A stretch of 6,086 nucleotides of DNA from Chroococcidiopsidaceae cyanobacterium CP_BM_RX_35. Its GTDB lineage: Bacteria; Cyanobacteriota; Cyanobacteriia; Cyanobacteriales; Chroococcidiopsidaceae. Shown piece by piece: positions 1 through 4,969 of the stretch. The translations under genes were made by a program, and so were the position numbers. A model generated the notes under the pieces. That model made no database searches. It saw nothing but the letters and a program-made list of their open reading frames with translations, and was not told where the DNA came from. The DNA is taken from the NCBI GenBank assembly GCA_019242465.1, contig JAFAVL010000653.1, forward strand, positions 1-6,086, written 5' to 3'. Numbering within the stretch: the first letter of the stretch is position 1; the number at the start of each line of letters is the position of its first letter.

Positions 1-73
1 CCTTGGGGATCAAAGGCGAGATTTTCTGCCATTCCACATCACTCAGATCGCTATCGTAGGCACATCGGCTCAT
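1..73 (-). CDS. IS5-family transposase, N-terminal fragment (runs off the left edge)
   Basis: Only 24 codons are inside the window. They read M-S-R-C-A-Y-D-S-D-L-S-D and continue VEWQKISPLIPK. This matches the typical opening of IS5-group transposases, where a Y-x-S-D-L-(S/T)-D-x-x-W block precedes a P-L-(I/L)-P motif (DUF4096-like region). The catalytic DDE domain would lie to the left. ATG at 73 is chosen because an in-frame TGA lies eight codons upstream; the only alternative between them is a TTG two codons upstream. A strong AGGAGG-like stretch (minus strand, about 114-120) is some 40 bases upstream, too far to serve this start. Whether the full gene is intact cannot be judged. Confidence 0.7.
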   Translation of the reverse strand, partial: MSRCAYDSDLSDVEWQKISPLIPK

Positions 74-136
74 CTGCAAAACTCTACTCTCTACTCACTT
101 CCAGCCTACCAAACCTCCTTTTCAAACAGGTTCTCA
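1..136 (-). mobile_element. One end of an IS5-type insertion sequence, cut by the window edge
   Basis: The segment carries the start of an IS5-type transposase and a short non-coding end. Its inner boundary is placed near 136 because the ISKra4-type reading frame to its right stops matching its family there: after the motif GKVRLR the frame meets a TGA at once. The terminal inverted repeat probably begins around GAGAACCTGTTTGAAAAGG on the minus strand, but the other end lies outside the window, so neither the inverted repeat nor a target duplication can be confirmed. A short tandem motif (GAGTAGA/GAGTAGAG) lies between this end and the transposase start. Confidence 0.6.
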
Positions 137-624
137 CCGTAGACGCACTTTTCCCCGATCCACACTAATTTCTGAGATCCCTTGAAGTGCAGATGGTAAC
201 GGTAATTCTTGTCGAAGAACTAATCTTTGTTGGGTAGAGTGACCCACAACCATTCCTGTCAAGGCCTCAATCTCCGCTGACGCATTCTGATATGACTCAT
301 TAGCCGACAGGCGCAAACAGCATTTTTCCAGGAGAGGACTCAACTGTGAACCTGGCTTCAATCCCAAACTTTCGGCTTGTTTTGTTTTTAACTTTAGGAT
401 TCCCACACAACTTTTTACTTTTCGAGTCTTCCCGGTTTTGATTCCTGTTGTTTGTTCGATAAAAAAATTGCTATCTCTGGAATGACATGTTTTAACATAT
501 GCGAACGCACAGTCTTTTCAATGCTTTCCAGATTGCTTACTTCTGCTAAGTTTGTCTCCTCCTACAGGATACCTGCTAGTTCTCGCAGGCAGGCTTGCAG
601 ACGTGCTTGCTTTTCTGGTGTCAT
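134..624 (-). pseudogene. ISKra4-family transposase, 5' remnant with stop, frameshift and IS interruption
   Basis: Reading from ATG 624, the frame opens MTPEKQARLQACLRELAGIL, then meets TAG at 564-562, then continues EETNLAEVSNLESIEKTVRSHMLKHVIPEIA. At the T7 run (467-461) the family match moves to another frame, which gives FFIEQTTGIKTGKTRKVKSC and then the highly characteristic SQLSPLLEKCCLRLSANES, ALTGM and GHSTQQRL blocks. It ends in EISVDRGKVRLR, where functional relatives usually have SVDGGKVRLRTP. These are the N-terminal and early central parts of cyanobacterial ISKra4 transposases. The rest, including most of the catalytic region, is missing because an IS5-type element joins at about 136. 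Three independent lesions make a functional product very unlikely. An intact family member would be roughly 350-400 residues; about 163 codons remain. The family call is from memory of motifs, not from a search. Confidence 0.8.
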
Positions 625-789
625 CAGCTTTATGTGCCACTTGTATGTTCCTCTCTATTTTGCCACCACTGGTAGATCTGCCAAAGTGGGATGCTCCCCC
701 ACTACTTCCATATCACTACCATTTTTAACCGATTTGAGTATGATGGTTGAAGTCACTGCCTTGGAGTAACAGTTAAACCAAAGGGCAGC
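625..789. other. Spacer between methyltransferase and ISKra4 remnant; probable transposon-end debris
   Basis: No convincing gene is seen. On the minus strand the frame that continues through the methyltransferase stop stays open from 789 to a TAG at 657-655, then is open again into the ISKra4 start at 624. It could encode a short GTG-started peptide ending GEHPTLADLPVVAK. This may be the left end or a decayed leader ORF of the ISKra4 element. The plus-strand reading across 452-769 is most simply the shadow of this remnant. No clear terminator follows the methyltransferase. Confidence 0.3.
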
Positions 790-1533
790 TCAACTGCCTG
801 AAGATGTTGAAGTGGCAATAAATGTCCAGCTTGCCATATATGTTCCAGCGTACTTGTTTGAATCGTCAGTACCGCTATCTGGAATAAACCACTCAGGTTT
901 TACCTTCTGCTCTCGAATCTTTTTTTCCAAGCCAAGCTGTAGAGACATGTTTTCGTAAACAATTTTGCCTTTGGCGATTTCTAGCTTTTCTTTTACTAGC
1001 TTTTGTAGCGATTCTGCCCGAACAAACAAATTACGAGATGGATGAGCGCTATAGTCAAAACTTATAATGATGACTAGATATCCATCTTTATTTAATATTT
1101 TGTCTAGAGATAGTTGAATAATTTCCTGTTCATCCTTTATTTGTTGGGTTTCTTTATCAACAGCATGAAGGATCATCCCAGATAACATAACTACATCAAA
1201 CTTTTTCTGCTCTGCGACAAGTTTCGGCAGAAAATCAAATAAATTTGTGGTAATAAACTTTTGTTTTGGGTATACATCTAAACAGTATTTAATAGCATAT
1301 TCACTGTGATCTATACCTAAGTAATCACATCGAGCAGGTGAATATTTGAGCAAAGCCCCATTGCCACATCCTAGATCTAACAAAGAAAATGGTCGTTGTT
1401 TAAAAACTTCCTCTAGAAAATAGATACTGGGTGTATATCGAGTGGCATTTTCAGGCTGTTCAAAGTAGGAATAATAATCAGTCTGGAAACGTTCTTCTTC
1501 CGATATTTGCCGCTTATAACATCGAGTTTCCAT
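790..1533 (-). CDS. Class I SAM-dependent methyltransferase, substrate unknown
   Basis: This 247-residue soluble protein has the Rossmann-type SAM-binding signature: motif I LDLGCGNG at residues 52-59, an acidic residue at the end of strand 2 (GIDHSEYAI, D75), a motif IV-like strand FDVVMLSGMILH at 112-123, and a later strand after a Gly turn (LNKDGYLVIII, 147-157). The family transfers a methyl group from S-adenosylmethionine. The acceptor cannot be inferred, and small-molecule, lipid or peptide substrates are all possible. The C-terminal third has no motif I recognise. ATG at 1533 is preceded by GGTGAG, a plausible ribosome-binding site. The gene is visibly richer in A+T than the pentapeptide and ABC genes and sits between transposon debris and a broken toxin gene, which suggests horizontal arrival. 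It has no partner gene on its strand close enough to form an obvious operon. Confidence 0.85.
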   Translation of the reverse strand: METRCYKRQISEEERFQTDYYSYFEQPENATRYTPSIYFLEEVFKQRPFSLLDLGCGNGALLKYSPARCDYLGIDHSEYAIKYCLDVYPKQKFITTNLFDFLPKLVAEQKKFDVVMLSGMILHAVDKETQQIKDEQEIIQLSLDKILNKDGYLVIIISFDYSAHPSRNLFVRAESLQKLVKEKLEIAKGKIVYENMSLQLGLEKKIREQKVKPEWFIPDSGTDDSNKYAGTYMASWTFIATSTSSGS

Positions 1534-1592
1534 ATCTCACCGAAAAGCATTAACTAAACTAATATACTGTACTTCTTACATAATTCCATAAC

Positions 1593-1619
1593 AGCATAGC
1601 TTGGCGGCGAGAGTGTCAA
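1593..1619 (-). promoter_or_regulatory. Weak candidate promoter for the methyltransferase gene
   Basis: On the minus strand a perfect TTGACA (1619-1614) is followed after 15 bp by TATGCT (1598-1593), about 60 bp upstream of ATG 1533. The spacing is shorter than the usual 16-18 bp, so this is only a candidate. An A+T-rich stretch lies between it and the start codon. Confidence 0.25.
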
Positions 1620-1671
1620 CACTTCATAAAATGCTGTTGTGGTGTCCAGGAAAGCCAACCAAGTTTCAACT

Positions 1672-1845
1672 TCAACAGGCAGAAGTCCCACACCATAACG
1701 AAGTTTGGTGCTGGGACGCGAGTCGCTCATGGGGAAACCCCCTCTGGCGGCGATCAGGAATGCCTGACGGGGAATTGACAATCCTATCCATCTCAGACCC
1801 GATGGCAGGACCAAGGTTGGCATAGTAGATTTCACCACGTTTCAT
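1672..1845 (-). pseudogene. mazF: MazF/PemK-type endoribonuclease toxin, truncated after about 22 residues
   Basis: The frame from ATG 1845 begins MKRGEIYYANLGPAIGSEMD then RI, which is the standard N-terminus of cyanobacterial MazF-type mRNA interferases. In the family, an RPVLIVSND-like segment and the rest of the SH3-like barrel should follow, giving about 110 residues. Here the match stops at the expected point and the frame runs through unrelated sequence (SPSGIPDRRQRGFPHERLAS) to a TGA at 1674-1672, 57 codons in all. The replacement DNA is palindrome-rich and of dispersed-repeat type. The start codon overlaps the antitoxin stop by 14 bp, the usual translational coupling of such modules. 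The toxin must be inactive, because strands and catalytic residues beyond the first are lost. I find no MazF C-terminal remnant in 1534-1671. Confidence 0.75.
1718..1767. repeat. Palindrome-rich dispersed-repeat-like DNA interrupting the toxin gene
   Basis: Three short palindromes follow each other: GCGA-g-TCGC (1718-1726), GGGG-aaa-CCCC (1731-1741) and TCAGG-aatg-CCTGA (1754-1767). Read on the minus strand the segment encodes GFPHERLAS, a peptide that I recall recurring in spurious short cyanobacterial ORFs because it derives from a dispersed intergenic repeat; that memory is unverified. It lies just where the MazF match ends. Its exact borders are not defined; 1534-1780 contains no recognised gene apart from the toxin frame. 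Confidence 0.4.
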
Positions 1846-2056
1846 TTGTCAATCCATTTGCAAGCGTCAGCTCCCAGTCTGGGTCGACCTCTTGAATTGC
1901 CTCTCGGTAAGCCTGTTCTAGTTCTTGCTCCTGTAGAAGTTGTAACGCCACCTCAATTACTTGGGAGCGAGATTTGCACTGATGGATAAGCTTGTATTTC
2001 TCGATAAACCTCACAAGAGTTTCTGGTAAGGAAACTGACAGCTTTTCAGCCTGCAT
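1832..2056 (-). CDS. Ribbon-helix-helix antitoxin of a MazF-type toxin-antitoxin module
   Basis: This 74-residue protein begins with an RHH (CopG/ParD-like) DNA-binding fold: strand KLSVSLP (5-11), helix ETLVRFIEKYKL, then the turn and second helix CKSRSQVIEVALQLLQ (27-42). An acidic amphipathic tail, EQELEQAYREAIQEVDPDWE, follows and ends NGLTNETW; this tail is the part expected to wrap the toxin. Such antitoxins bind the toxin and, usually as dimers, repress their own promoter. The stop codon lies inside the toxin start (14-bp overlap), which identifies the partner. ATG 2056 has no clear Shine-Dalgarno sequence, and a candidate promoter would leave a very short leader. The antitoxin frame shows no damage although the toxin is truncated, so it may persist as an orphan repressor or an antidote to a related toxin elsewhere. 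Confidence 0.8.
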   Translation of the reverse strand: MQAEKLSVSLPETLVRFIEKYKLIHQCKSRSQVIEVALQLLQEQELEQAYREAIQEVDPDWELTLANGLTNETW

Positions 2057-2065
2057 AGTTATCTA

Positions 2066-2093
2066 AGTTTATCGTTGCATTTTTCTTACTCAA
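2066..2093 (-). promoter_or_regulatory. Candidate promoter of the toxin-antitoxin module
   Basis: On the minus strand TTGAGT (2093-2088, 4/6 match to the -35 consensus) is separated by 16 bp from TAAACT (2071-2066, 4/6 match to the -10). Transcription would start only a few bases before ATG 2056, giving a nearly leaderless message, in line with the lack of a ribosome-binding site. The -35 lies within the inverted repeat described at 2084-2100. Both hexamers are weak matches. Confidence 0.25.
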
Positions 2094-2125
2094 AGTAAGA
2101 TATTTAGTAGGAAGATATAGTAAGA
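2084..2125. promoter_or_regulatory. Operator-like repeats upstream of the antitoxin gene
   Basis: A perfect inverted repeat TCTTACT-caa-AGTAAGA (2084-2100) is followed by further copies of its half-site: AGTAAGATAT at 2094-2103, AGTAGGAAGATAT at 2106-2118 and AGTAAGA at 2119-2125. Repeated short half-sites next to the promoter are what RHH antitoxins typically bind for autorepression. The assignment to this antitoxin is inferred from position only. Confidence 0.4.
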
Positions 2126-2161
2126 AAAGTTAGCACGCTCAGCGCGACTTTGGCAACTTTT
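2125..2161. repeat. Imperfect inverted repeat upstream of the toxin-antitoxin module
   Basis: AAAAGTT (2125-2131) pairs with AACTTTT (2155-2161). With one bulged A, two more pairs (GC/GC) extend the stem, and a small CGC-tca-GCG hairpin lies inside the loop. It could be a REP-like unit or a transcription terminator for something to its right. The surrounding 2057-2330 holds no recognised gene: the 65-codon minus-strand ORF across it has no ribosome-binding site and resembles no family I know. Confidence 0.35.
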
Positions 2162-2281
2162 AGTCTCAATTAGTCCTAAAAAAGCTAAAAGTCCTCTTTT
2201 ATCTAACCAATGGGTTAACCATGTCGCTGATAATTTCCCTTCTACAGGTAGAGTACAAAGGAGTGGAGTGCAGTAGATACT

Positions 2282-2316
2282 TTCCATAATGGAAGAGGTT
2301 GCTTTGCCAAAGGCAA
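2282..2316. promoter_or_regulatory. Two small palindromes in the leader of the pentapeptide gene
   Basis: TTCCAT-a-ATGGAA (2282-2294) and TTGCC-aaa-GGCAA (2304-2316) lie 15-49 bases before ATG 2331. They could be an operator and a small leader hairpin. CATAAT within the first resembles a -10 element (5/6), but no matching -35 is seen, so a promoter is not claimed. Confidence 0.25.
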
Positions 2317-2330
2317 TGTAGAAGAGCGAT

Positions 2331-2867
2331 ATGAATGCTGAAGAACTAAGGCAGCGATATGCGGCTGGGGAACGAGATTTCAGCGCGGTCCACTTGAGTG
2401 AGGCAGTTCTTGAAGGGATTGATCTGAGCGGTGCTGTTCTCAGTGAAGCATCTCTAGATGGGGCAAACTTGAGAAGAGCAAACCTCAGTTATTCCGACCT
2501 AAGTAGAGCAGATCTGAATGGAGCAGATTTGAGCGGTGCCGACTTAAGCAAAACAGATTTGAGAGATGCCATTTTAGATGGCGCTATCTTAGAGGGGGCA
2601 AATTTAGATGGCGCAAATTTGCAGCAGGCTGACCTCAAAGTTGCCAATTTGGTACAAACAGATCTCGCTAATGCTGAGCTATATCAGGCTGATTTGAGCG
2701 GAGCCAATTTAGAGGCAGCTGACTTAAGTGGAGCCGATTTAGCAATTGCCGACCTAGGAGAGGCAAACCTGAGCAAAGCCAATCTGGAAGAGGCAAATTT
2801 GAGTGGAGCCGATTTACAAAAAGCGAATCTAGAAGGAACAATTCTAGAGGGCGGGCAACCAATCTAG
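2331..2867 (+). CDS. Pentapeptide-repeat protein, single uninterrupted beta-helix
   Basis: After a short capping helix (MNAEELRQRYAAGERDF, residues 1-17, an opening common in cyanobacterial family members), the remaining protein is made of A(D/N)LSG-type pentads. The central leucine occurs at every fifth position from L22 to L172, 31 times without a break, and the i-2 position is nearly always Ala (Val20, Ile30, Ser55, Thr75, Thr110 and Thr170 are the exceptions). Four pentads make one coil, so the protein should form a right-handed quadrilateral beta-helix of about eight coils. There is no signal peptide, membrane segment or additional domain, so it is probably cytosolic. The surface is strongly acidic, and some pentapeptide proteins (MfpA/Qnr type) mimic DNA, but nothing specific supports that role here. 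An in-frame TAG four codons upstream fixes ATG 2331. The ribosome-binding site is weak (GAAGAG). It is transcribed alone and converges on the oxygenase gene. Confidence 0.93.
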   Translation: MNAEELRQRYAAGERDFSAVHLSEAVLEGIDLSGAVLSEASLDGANLRRANLSYSDLSRADLNGADLSGADLSKTDLRDAILDGAILEGANLDGANLQQADLKVANLVQTDLANAELYQADLSGANLEAADLSGADLAIADLGEANLSKANLEEANLSGADLQKANLEGTILEGGQPI

Positions 2868-2890
2868 CCACTTAGGCTTGCGGTAGAGCG

Positions 2891-2913
2891 CAGCCGGAGT
2901 AGAACTTCGGCTG
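2891..2913. terminator. Hairpin between convergent genes, possible bidirectional terminator
   Basis: CAGCCGGAGT (2891-2900) and ACTTCGGCTG (2904-2913) form a 10-bp stem (one G-U pair in the plus-strand RNA) around an AGA triloop, 24 bases after the pentapeptide stop. No run of T follows on either strand, so it is not a textbook intrinsic terminator. A second, weaker pair GACCTT/AAGGTC (2913-2918 and 2933-2938) overlaps its right foot. Position between two converging genes favours a transcription-end role. Confidence 0.45.
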
Positions 2914-2967
2914 ACCTTTGAGTGGAAGATTTAAGGTCGAGCAGATCCGACTACTTATTAGACAGCT

Positions 2968-4299
2968 CTACGACTTGTCTGCGTGCATGTAGTCAATGAA
3001 GTAGAATTTCGGTTCAACCCTGTATTTAATGTATGTATAAATAGCTAACCCGATTAACGCCAGAACTGTAAGAGGCAAACCAATGTTGAGCCGCATCGCA
3101 TCAGGCATCACTACGACACTGGCTACACTTACAGCGAAATAACATAAGAGGATAAGCTGCAAACGCTGGAAGTTCTTCAGCGCCTGACGACAGCTGCTGC
3201 AATGCATCGTGTGTTGCCTGTATCGATCCAGTAATACCTCATGACAGCTGGTTAATGATTCATCCGAGAGAGAGGATATGCTATTTTTACCCCATGGCAG
3301 TTGTCCCTGACAATACTTATCAAACCAATTCCGAAACTCAATGACAAATCGATCTGCACTAGTTGGCAGTTTATAAGCAGTCTTCCAGCTTTCAGACTGT
3401 TGTTTCTGCTGCAAGATGCGCTCTTGATGATGGAGAAGCACCATATCTCCATCAAGCACCTGATTACGAATGTTAATATGGTCGAACCATCGCGGAATTA
3501 AACGTTGCTGCGCTTTAGCAAAATTACGCGGAAACTGGGCAACAATTCTCGATTTGCCTGGTGAAACTGGAAGGCAATAAGTTATCAATCCTCCCTGTTG
3601 TCCGTCTTTGCCAAATTTGAAAGCATATTCTAAGTGACATGGTGGCTCAAAGGTCATTTTTGTCGAGGAGTTTCTAGTCGTCGCTTCGATCAAATCCTTT
3701 GTTGATTGCACAATATCAAAAGCAATGGGTCCAGCTTGCTCTCGCTTGCCTTGCACTCCATGATGGGCAAAAGGGACATGGCTGGGATCGGCAACATTCT
3801 CTACTAGTGTTTGCCAATCGTATGCCATGTCACGCACAAAGGATGACCAGACAAACCCCATACTGGCATCAATTAGAGGTGATAAAGGTAGCGGTTTGGA
3901 ATTGGCAATATCAGTAGAATTCACATCTGGCCATACCCAGAGGAGATCGTTCTCCTGTCTACAGGGAAGCGCGATCGCACATAGATGCTGCTGATTCTTT
4001 ACAATGAGGTTTTGATTCTCTACCTGCGGGATATGGGTACAGAGCCCTTCAGAATCAAACTGCCAGCCATGATAGCTACACATGAGATGACCAGTCTTTT
4101 CATCCACACGACCTTCACTTAAAGGAGCAAGTCGATGGGGGCATTGATCCAGGAATACGCAATACCTAGCTGTAGTTGGGGACTGCCAAATCACGAGTTG
4201 AAGTCCCAATAGAGTGATAGGTGTAGGACGCTTAGGGTCGAGATCCTCTACGGGTGAAACTGGATACCATTGCTGAAAAAAGTTGAACTCAGATCCCAT
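2968..4299 (-). CDS. PaO/Lls1-like Rieske non-haem iron oxygenase, membrane-anchored
   Basis: The 443-residue protein has an N-terminal Rieske [2Fe-2S] domain with ligands in CPH (C53, H55) and CSYH (C74, H77). It is followed by the mononuclear iron site N168-x2-D171-x2-H174-x4-H179, in ENVADPSHVPFAHH; D285 in LDGDMVLLHH is the likely acidic third ligand. Near the C-terminus it has the CxxC motif HCSSC (C367, C370) and two predicted membrane helices (about 380-398 and 405-425), then a short tail. This is the architecture of plant pheophorbide a oxygenase, Tic55 and PTC52 and their cyanobacterial homologues. They use O2 and electrons from ferredoxin to oxidise chlorophyll-type or other substrates at membranes. 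The true substrate of cyanobacterial members is not settled, so pheophorbide is only one option. The N-terminus FNFFQQWYPVSPVEDLD is family-typical, supporting ATG 4299, although its ribosome-binding site is weak. A HIP1 site lies inside the gene. Confidence 0.92.
   Translation of the reverse strand: MGSEFNFFQQWYPVSPVEDLDPKRPTPITLLGLQLVIWQSPTTARYCVFLDQCPHRLAPLSEGRVDEKTGHLMCSYHGWQFDSEGLCTHIPQVENQNLIVKNQQHLCAIALPCRQENDLLWVWPDVNSTDIANSKPLPLSPLIDASMGFVWSSFVRDMAYDWQTLVENVADPSHVPFAHHGVQGKREQAGPIAFDIVQSTKDLIEATTRNSSTKMTFEPPCHLEYAFKFGKDGQQGGLITYCLPVSPGKSRIVAQFPRNFAKAQQRLIPRWFDHINIRNQVLDGDMVLLHHQERILQQKQQSESWKTAYKLPTSADRFVIEFRNWFDKYCQGQLPWGKNSISSLSDESLTSCHEVLLDRYRQHTMHCSSCRQALKNFQRLQLILLCYFAVSVASVVVMPDAMRLNIGLPLTVLALIGLAIYTYIKYRVEPKFYFIDYMHADKS
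3971..3978. repeat. HIP1 octamer GCGATCGC
   Basis: Perfect copy of the highly iterated palindrome of cyanobacterial genomes, inside the Rieske oxygenase gene. It supports the taxonomic call. Confidence 0.85.
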
Positions 4300-4347
4300 T
4301 TGTGCCTATTAGGGGAAAGACTGTTTCCAGGTAGATGCTTCTCGATC

Positions 4348-4479
4348 TTAGCTCGTTACCAGTAATTGCTCGAACGCTTGGGAGATACGAGTTTGAAAGC
4401 GTTCTCGGTGCTTTAATAACAAAGCGGTTGTTTGGAAACCAATGGTACAGGGTGTGGTGCTGTGGCTATTTATCAGCAC
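4348..4479 (-). CDS. Possible 43-residue small protein in the oxygenase upstream spacer
   Basis: The 213-bp spacer 4300-4512 has one candidate gene on the same strand as its neighbours. It starts at GTG 4479 with GAGGGA about six bases upstream as a fair ribosome-binding site. The predicted peptide ends in a basic amphipathic helix with segments LLLKHRERFQTRISQAFEQL and VTS, which looks protein-like rather than random. It matches no family I know. The frame is continuous with that of the 143-residue gene upstream after the latter's stop, so it could alternatively be a decayed C-terminal extension. The opposite strand of the same DNA can encode a 24-residue hydrophobic peptide (4442-4516), and only one of the two is likely real, if either. 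Confidence 0.25.
   Translation of the reverse strand: MLINSHSTTPCTIGFQTTALLLKHRERFQTRISQAFEQLLVTS
4372..4404. repeat. 8-bp perfect inverted repeat upstream of the oxygenase gene
   Basis: GAACGCTT (4372-4379) and AAGCGTTC (4397-4404) are separated by 17 bases and lie 73-105 bp upstream of ATG 4299. It could be a regulator-binding site for the oxygenase gene or a weak hairpin in the message. It overlaps the uncertain 43-codon ORF. Confidence 0.35.
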
Positions 4480-4512
4480 CGCTTCCCTCGGCGTTATTTT
4501 CTGGCTAGTGCC

Positions 4513-4944
4513 TTAGTTCTGAAACTGCTGAACTAGGCGTTGCTCCAACCGCTCTAGTAATGTATCAACATCTGCTGCAACTTGCTCAAAGCAAATGGGA
4601 GGTGGAGGCTCAGGCTCAAACATAATCAGCTTAATTTGATCTTTACCAATTCCGATGATGACAACTTCCTGCTTAGGATTGTAGGCATTTACAATCCCTA
4701 AAACCTCTTGCAGGTGGTTTTCGACTTTGCTGTTGAGTTTCTCTATTGCCTGTTTTGGGCAGTAAACAAAATGTGGCGTTGGTTCAAGATCGATGCCTAG
4801 GGTATCTTCGCTTTCTCCCCGTTCTAAATATAATCCCCAAGCCAATGCCGCCAATTCTTGCTGATTGGCTTTAGCGAACCGATCTAACTGGTGCCGCCAT
4901 TGCTGTTCTCCCTCATTCAGTTGGGTATTGCCAAATCCGAGCAT
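4513..4944 (-). CDS. Conserved-looking cyanobacterial protein of unknown function
   Basis: The 143-residue protein is soluble and acidic, without signal peptide or membrane segment. It opens with a helical part (EQQWRHQLDRFAKANQQELAA region, residues 12-33, then LAWGLYLERGE). The middle and C-terminal parts alternate helices and strands, including HFVYCP (58-63), EVVIIGIGK (93-101) and IKLIMFEPEPPPP (104-116), and the last 25 residues form a helix rich in leucine. The compact pattern and the proline-rich turn after FEPE suggest a conserved single-domain fold. I have a weak memory of similar cyanobacterial proteins near 140 residues being described as the carboxysome assembly chaperone CcmS, but I cannot verify it and no ccm gene is in view. 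ATG 4944 has GGAAG upstream. It lies 25 bp downstream of the ABC exporter gene on the same strand, so cotranscription is likely. Confidence 0.75.
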   Translation of the reverse strand: MLGFGNTQLNEGEQQWRHQLDRFAKANQQELAALAWGLYLERGESEDTLGIDLEPTPHFVYCPKQAIEKLNSKVENHLQEVLGIVNAYNPKQEVVIIGIGKDQIKLIMFEPEPPPPICFEQVAADVDTLLERLEQRLVQQFQN

Positions 4945-4969
4945 GTCTTATCTTCCGTCATTAACAAGA

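Noticed and set aside
452..769. 105-codon plus-strand ORF
   Set aside because: It lies opposite the ISKra4 remnant and its upstream frame, has no family resemblance, and is best explained as a shadow of the decayed transposase region.
1601..1825. 74-codon plus-strand ORF
   Set aside because: Antisense to the toxin fragment and repeat DNA, without a ribosome-binding site or recognisable motif.
1554..1838. 94-codon minus-strand ORF
   Set aside because: It reads the start of the MazF-like gene in the wrong frame and then continues into repeat-like DNA. The frame from ATG 1845 gives the true toxin N-terminus.
2090..2287. 65-codon minus-strand ORF upstream of the antitoxin
   Set aside because: No ribosome-binding site, no recognised family, and it crosses the hairpin and operator-like repeats; probably intergenic.
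2400..2860. Possible tandem DNA repeat or CRISPR-like array
   Set aside because: The periodicity is 15 bp from the five-residue protein repeat, with degenerate units and no spacers; it is coding sequence. No CRISPR array is seen anywhere in the window.
2668..2871. 67-codon minus-strand ORF
   Set aside because: Antisense image of the pentapeptide repeats; leucine-rich only because of the codon pattern on the other strand.
2868..2967. Possible tRNA in the convergent gap
   Set aside because: Hairpins are present, but there is no cloverleaf, no T-loop GTTCRA sequence and no acceptor stem.
4335..4508. 57-codon plus-strand ORF in the oxygenase upstream spacer
   Set aside because: Weak start context and no recognisable composition or motif; another reading of the same spacer.
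4442..4516. 24-residue hydrophobic plus-strand peptide
   Set aside because: It resembles a membrane segment but has no ribosome-binding site, runs over the stop of the opposite gene, and matches none of the small photosystem or cytochrome subunits I know.
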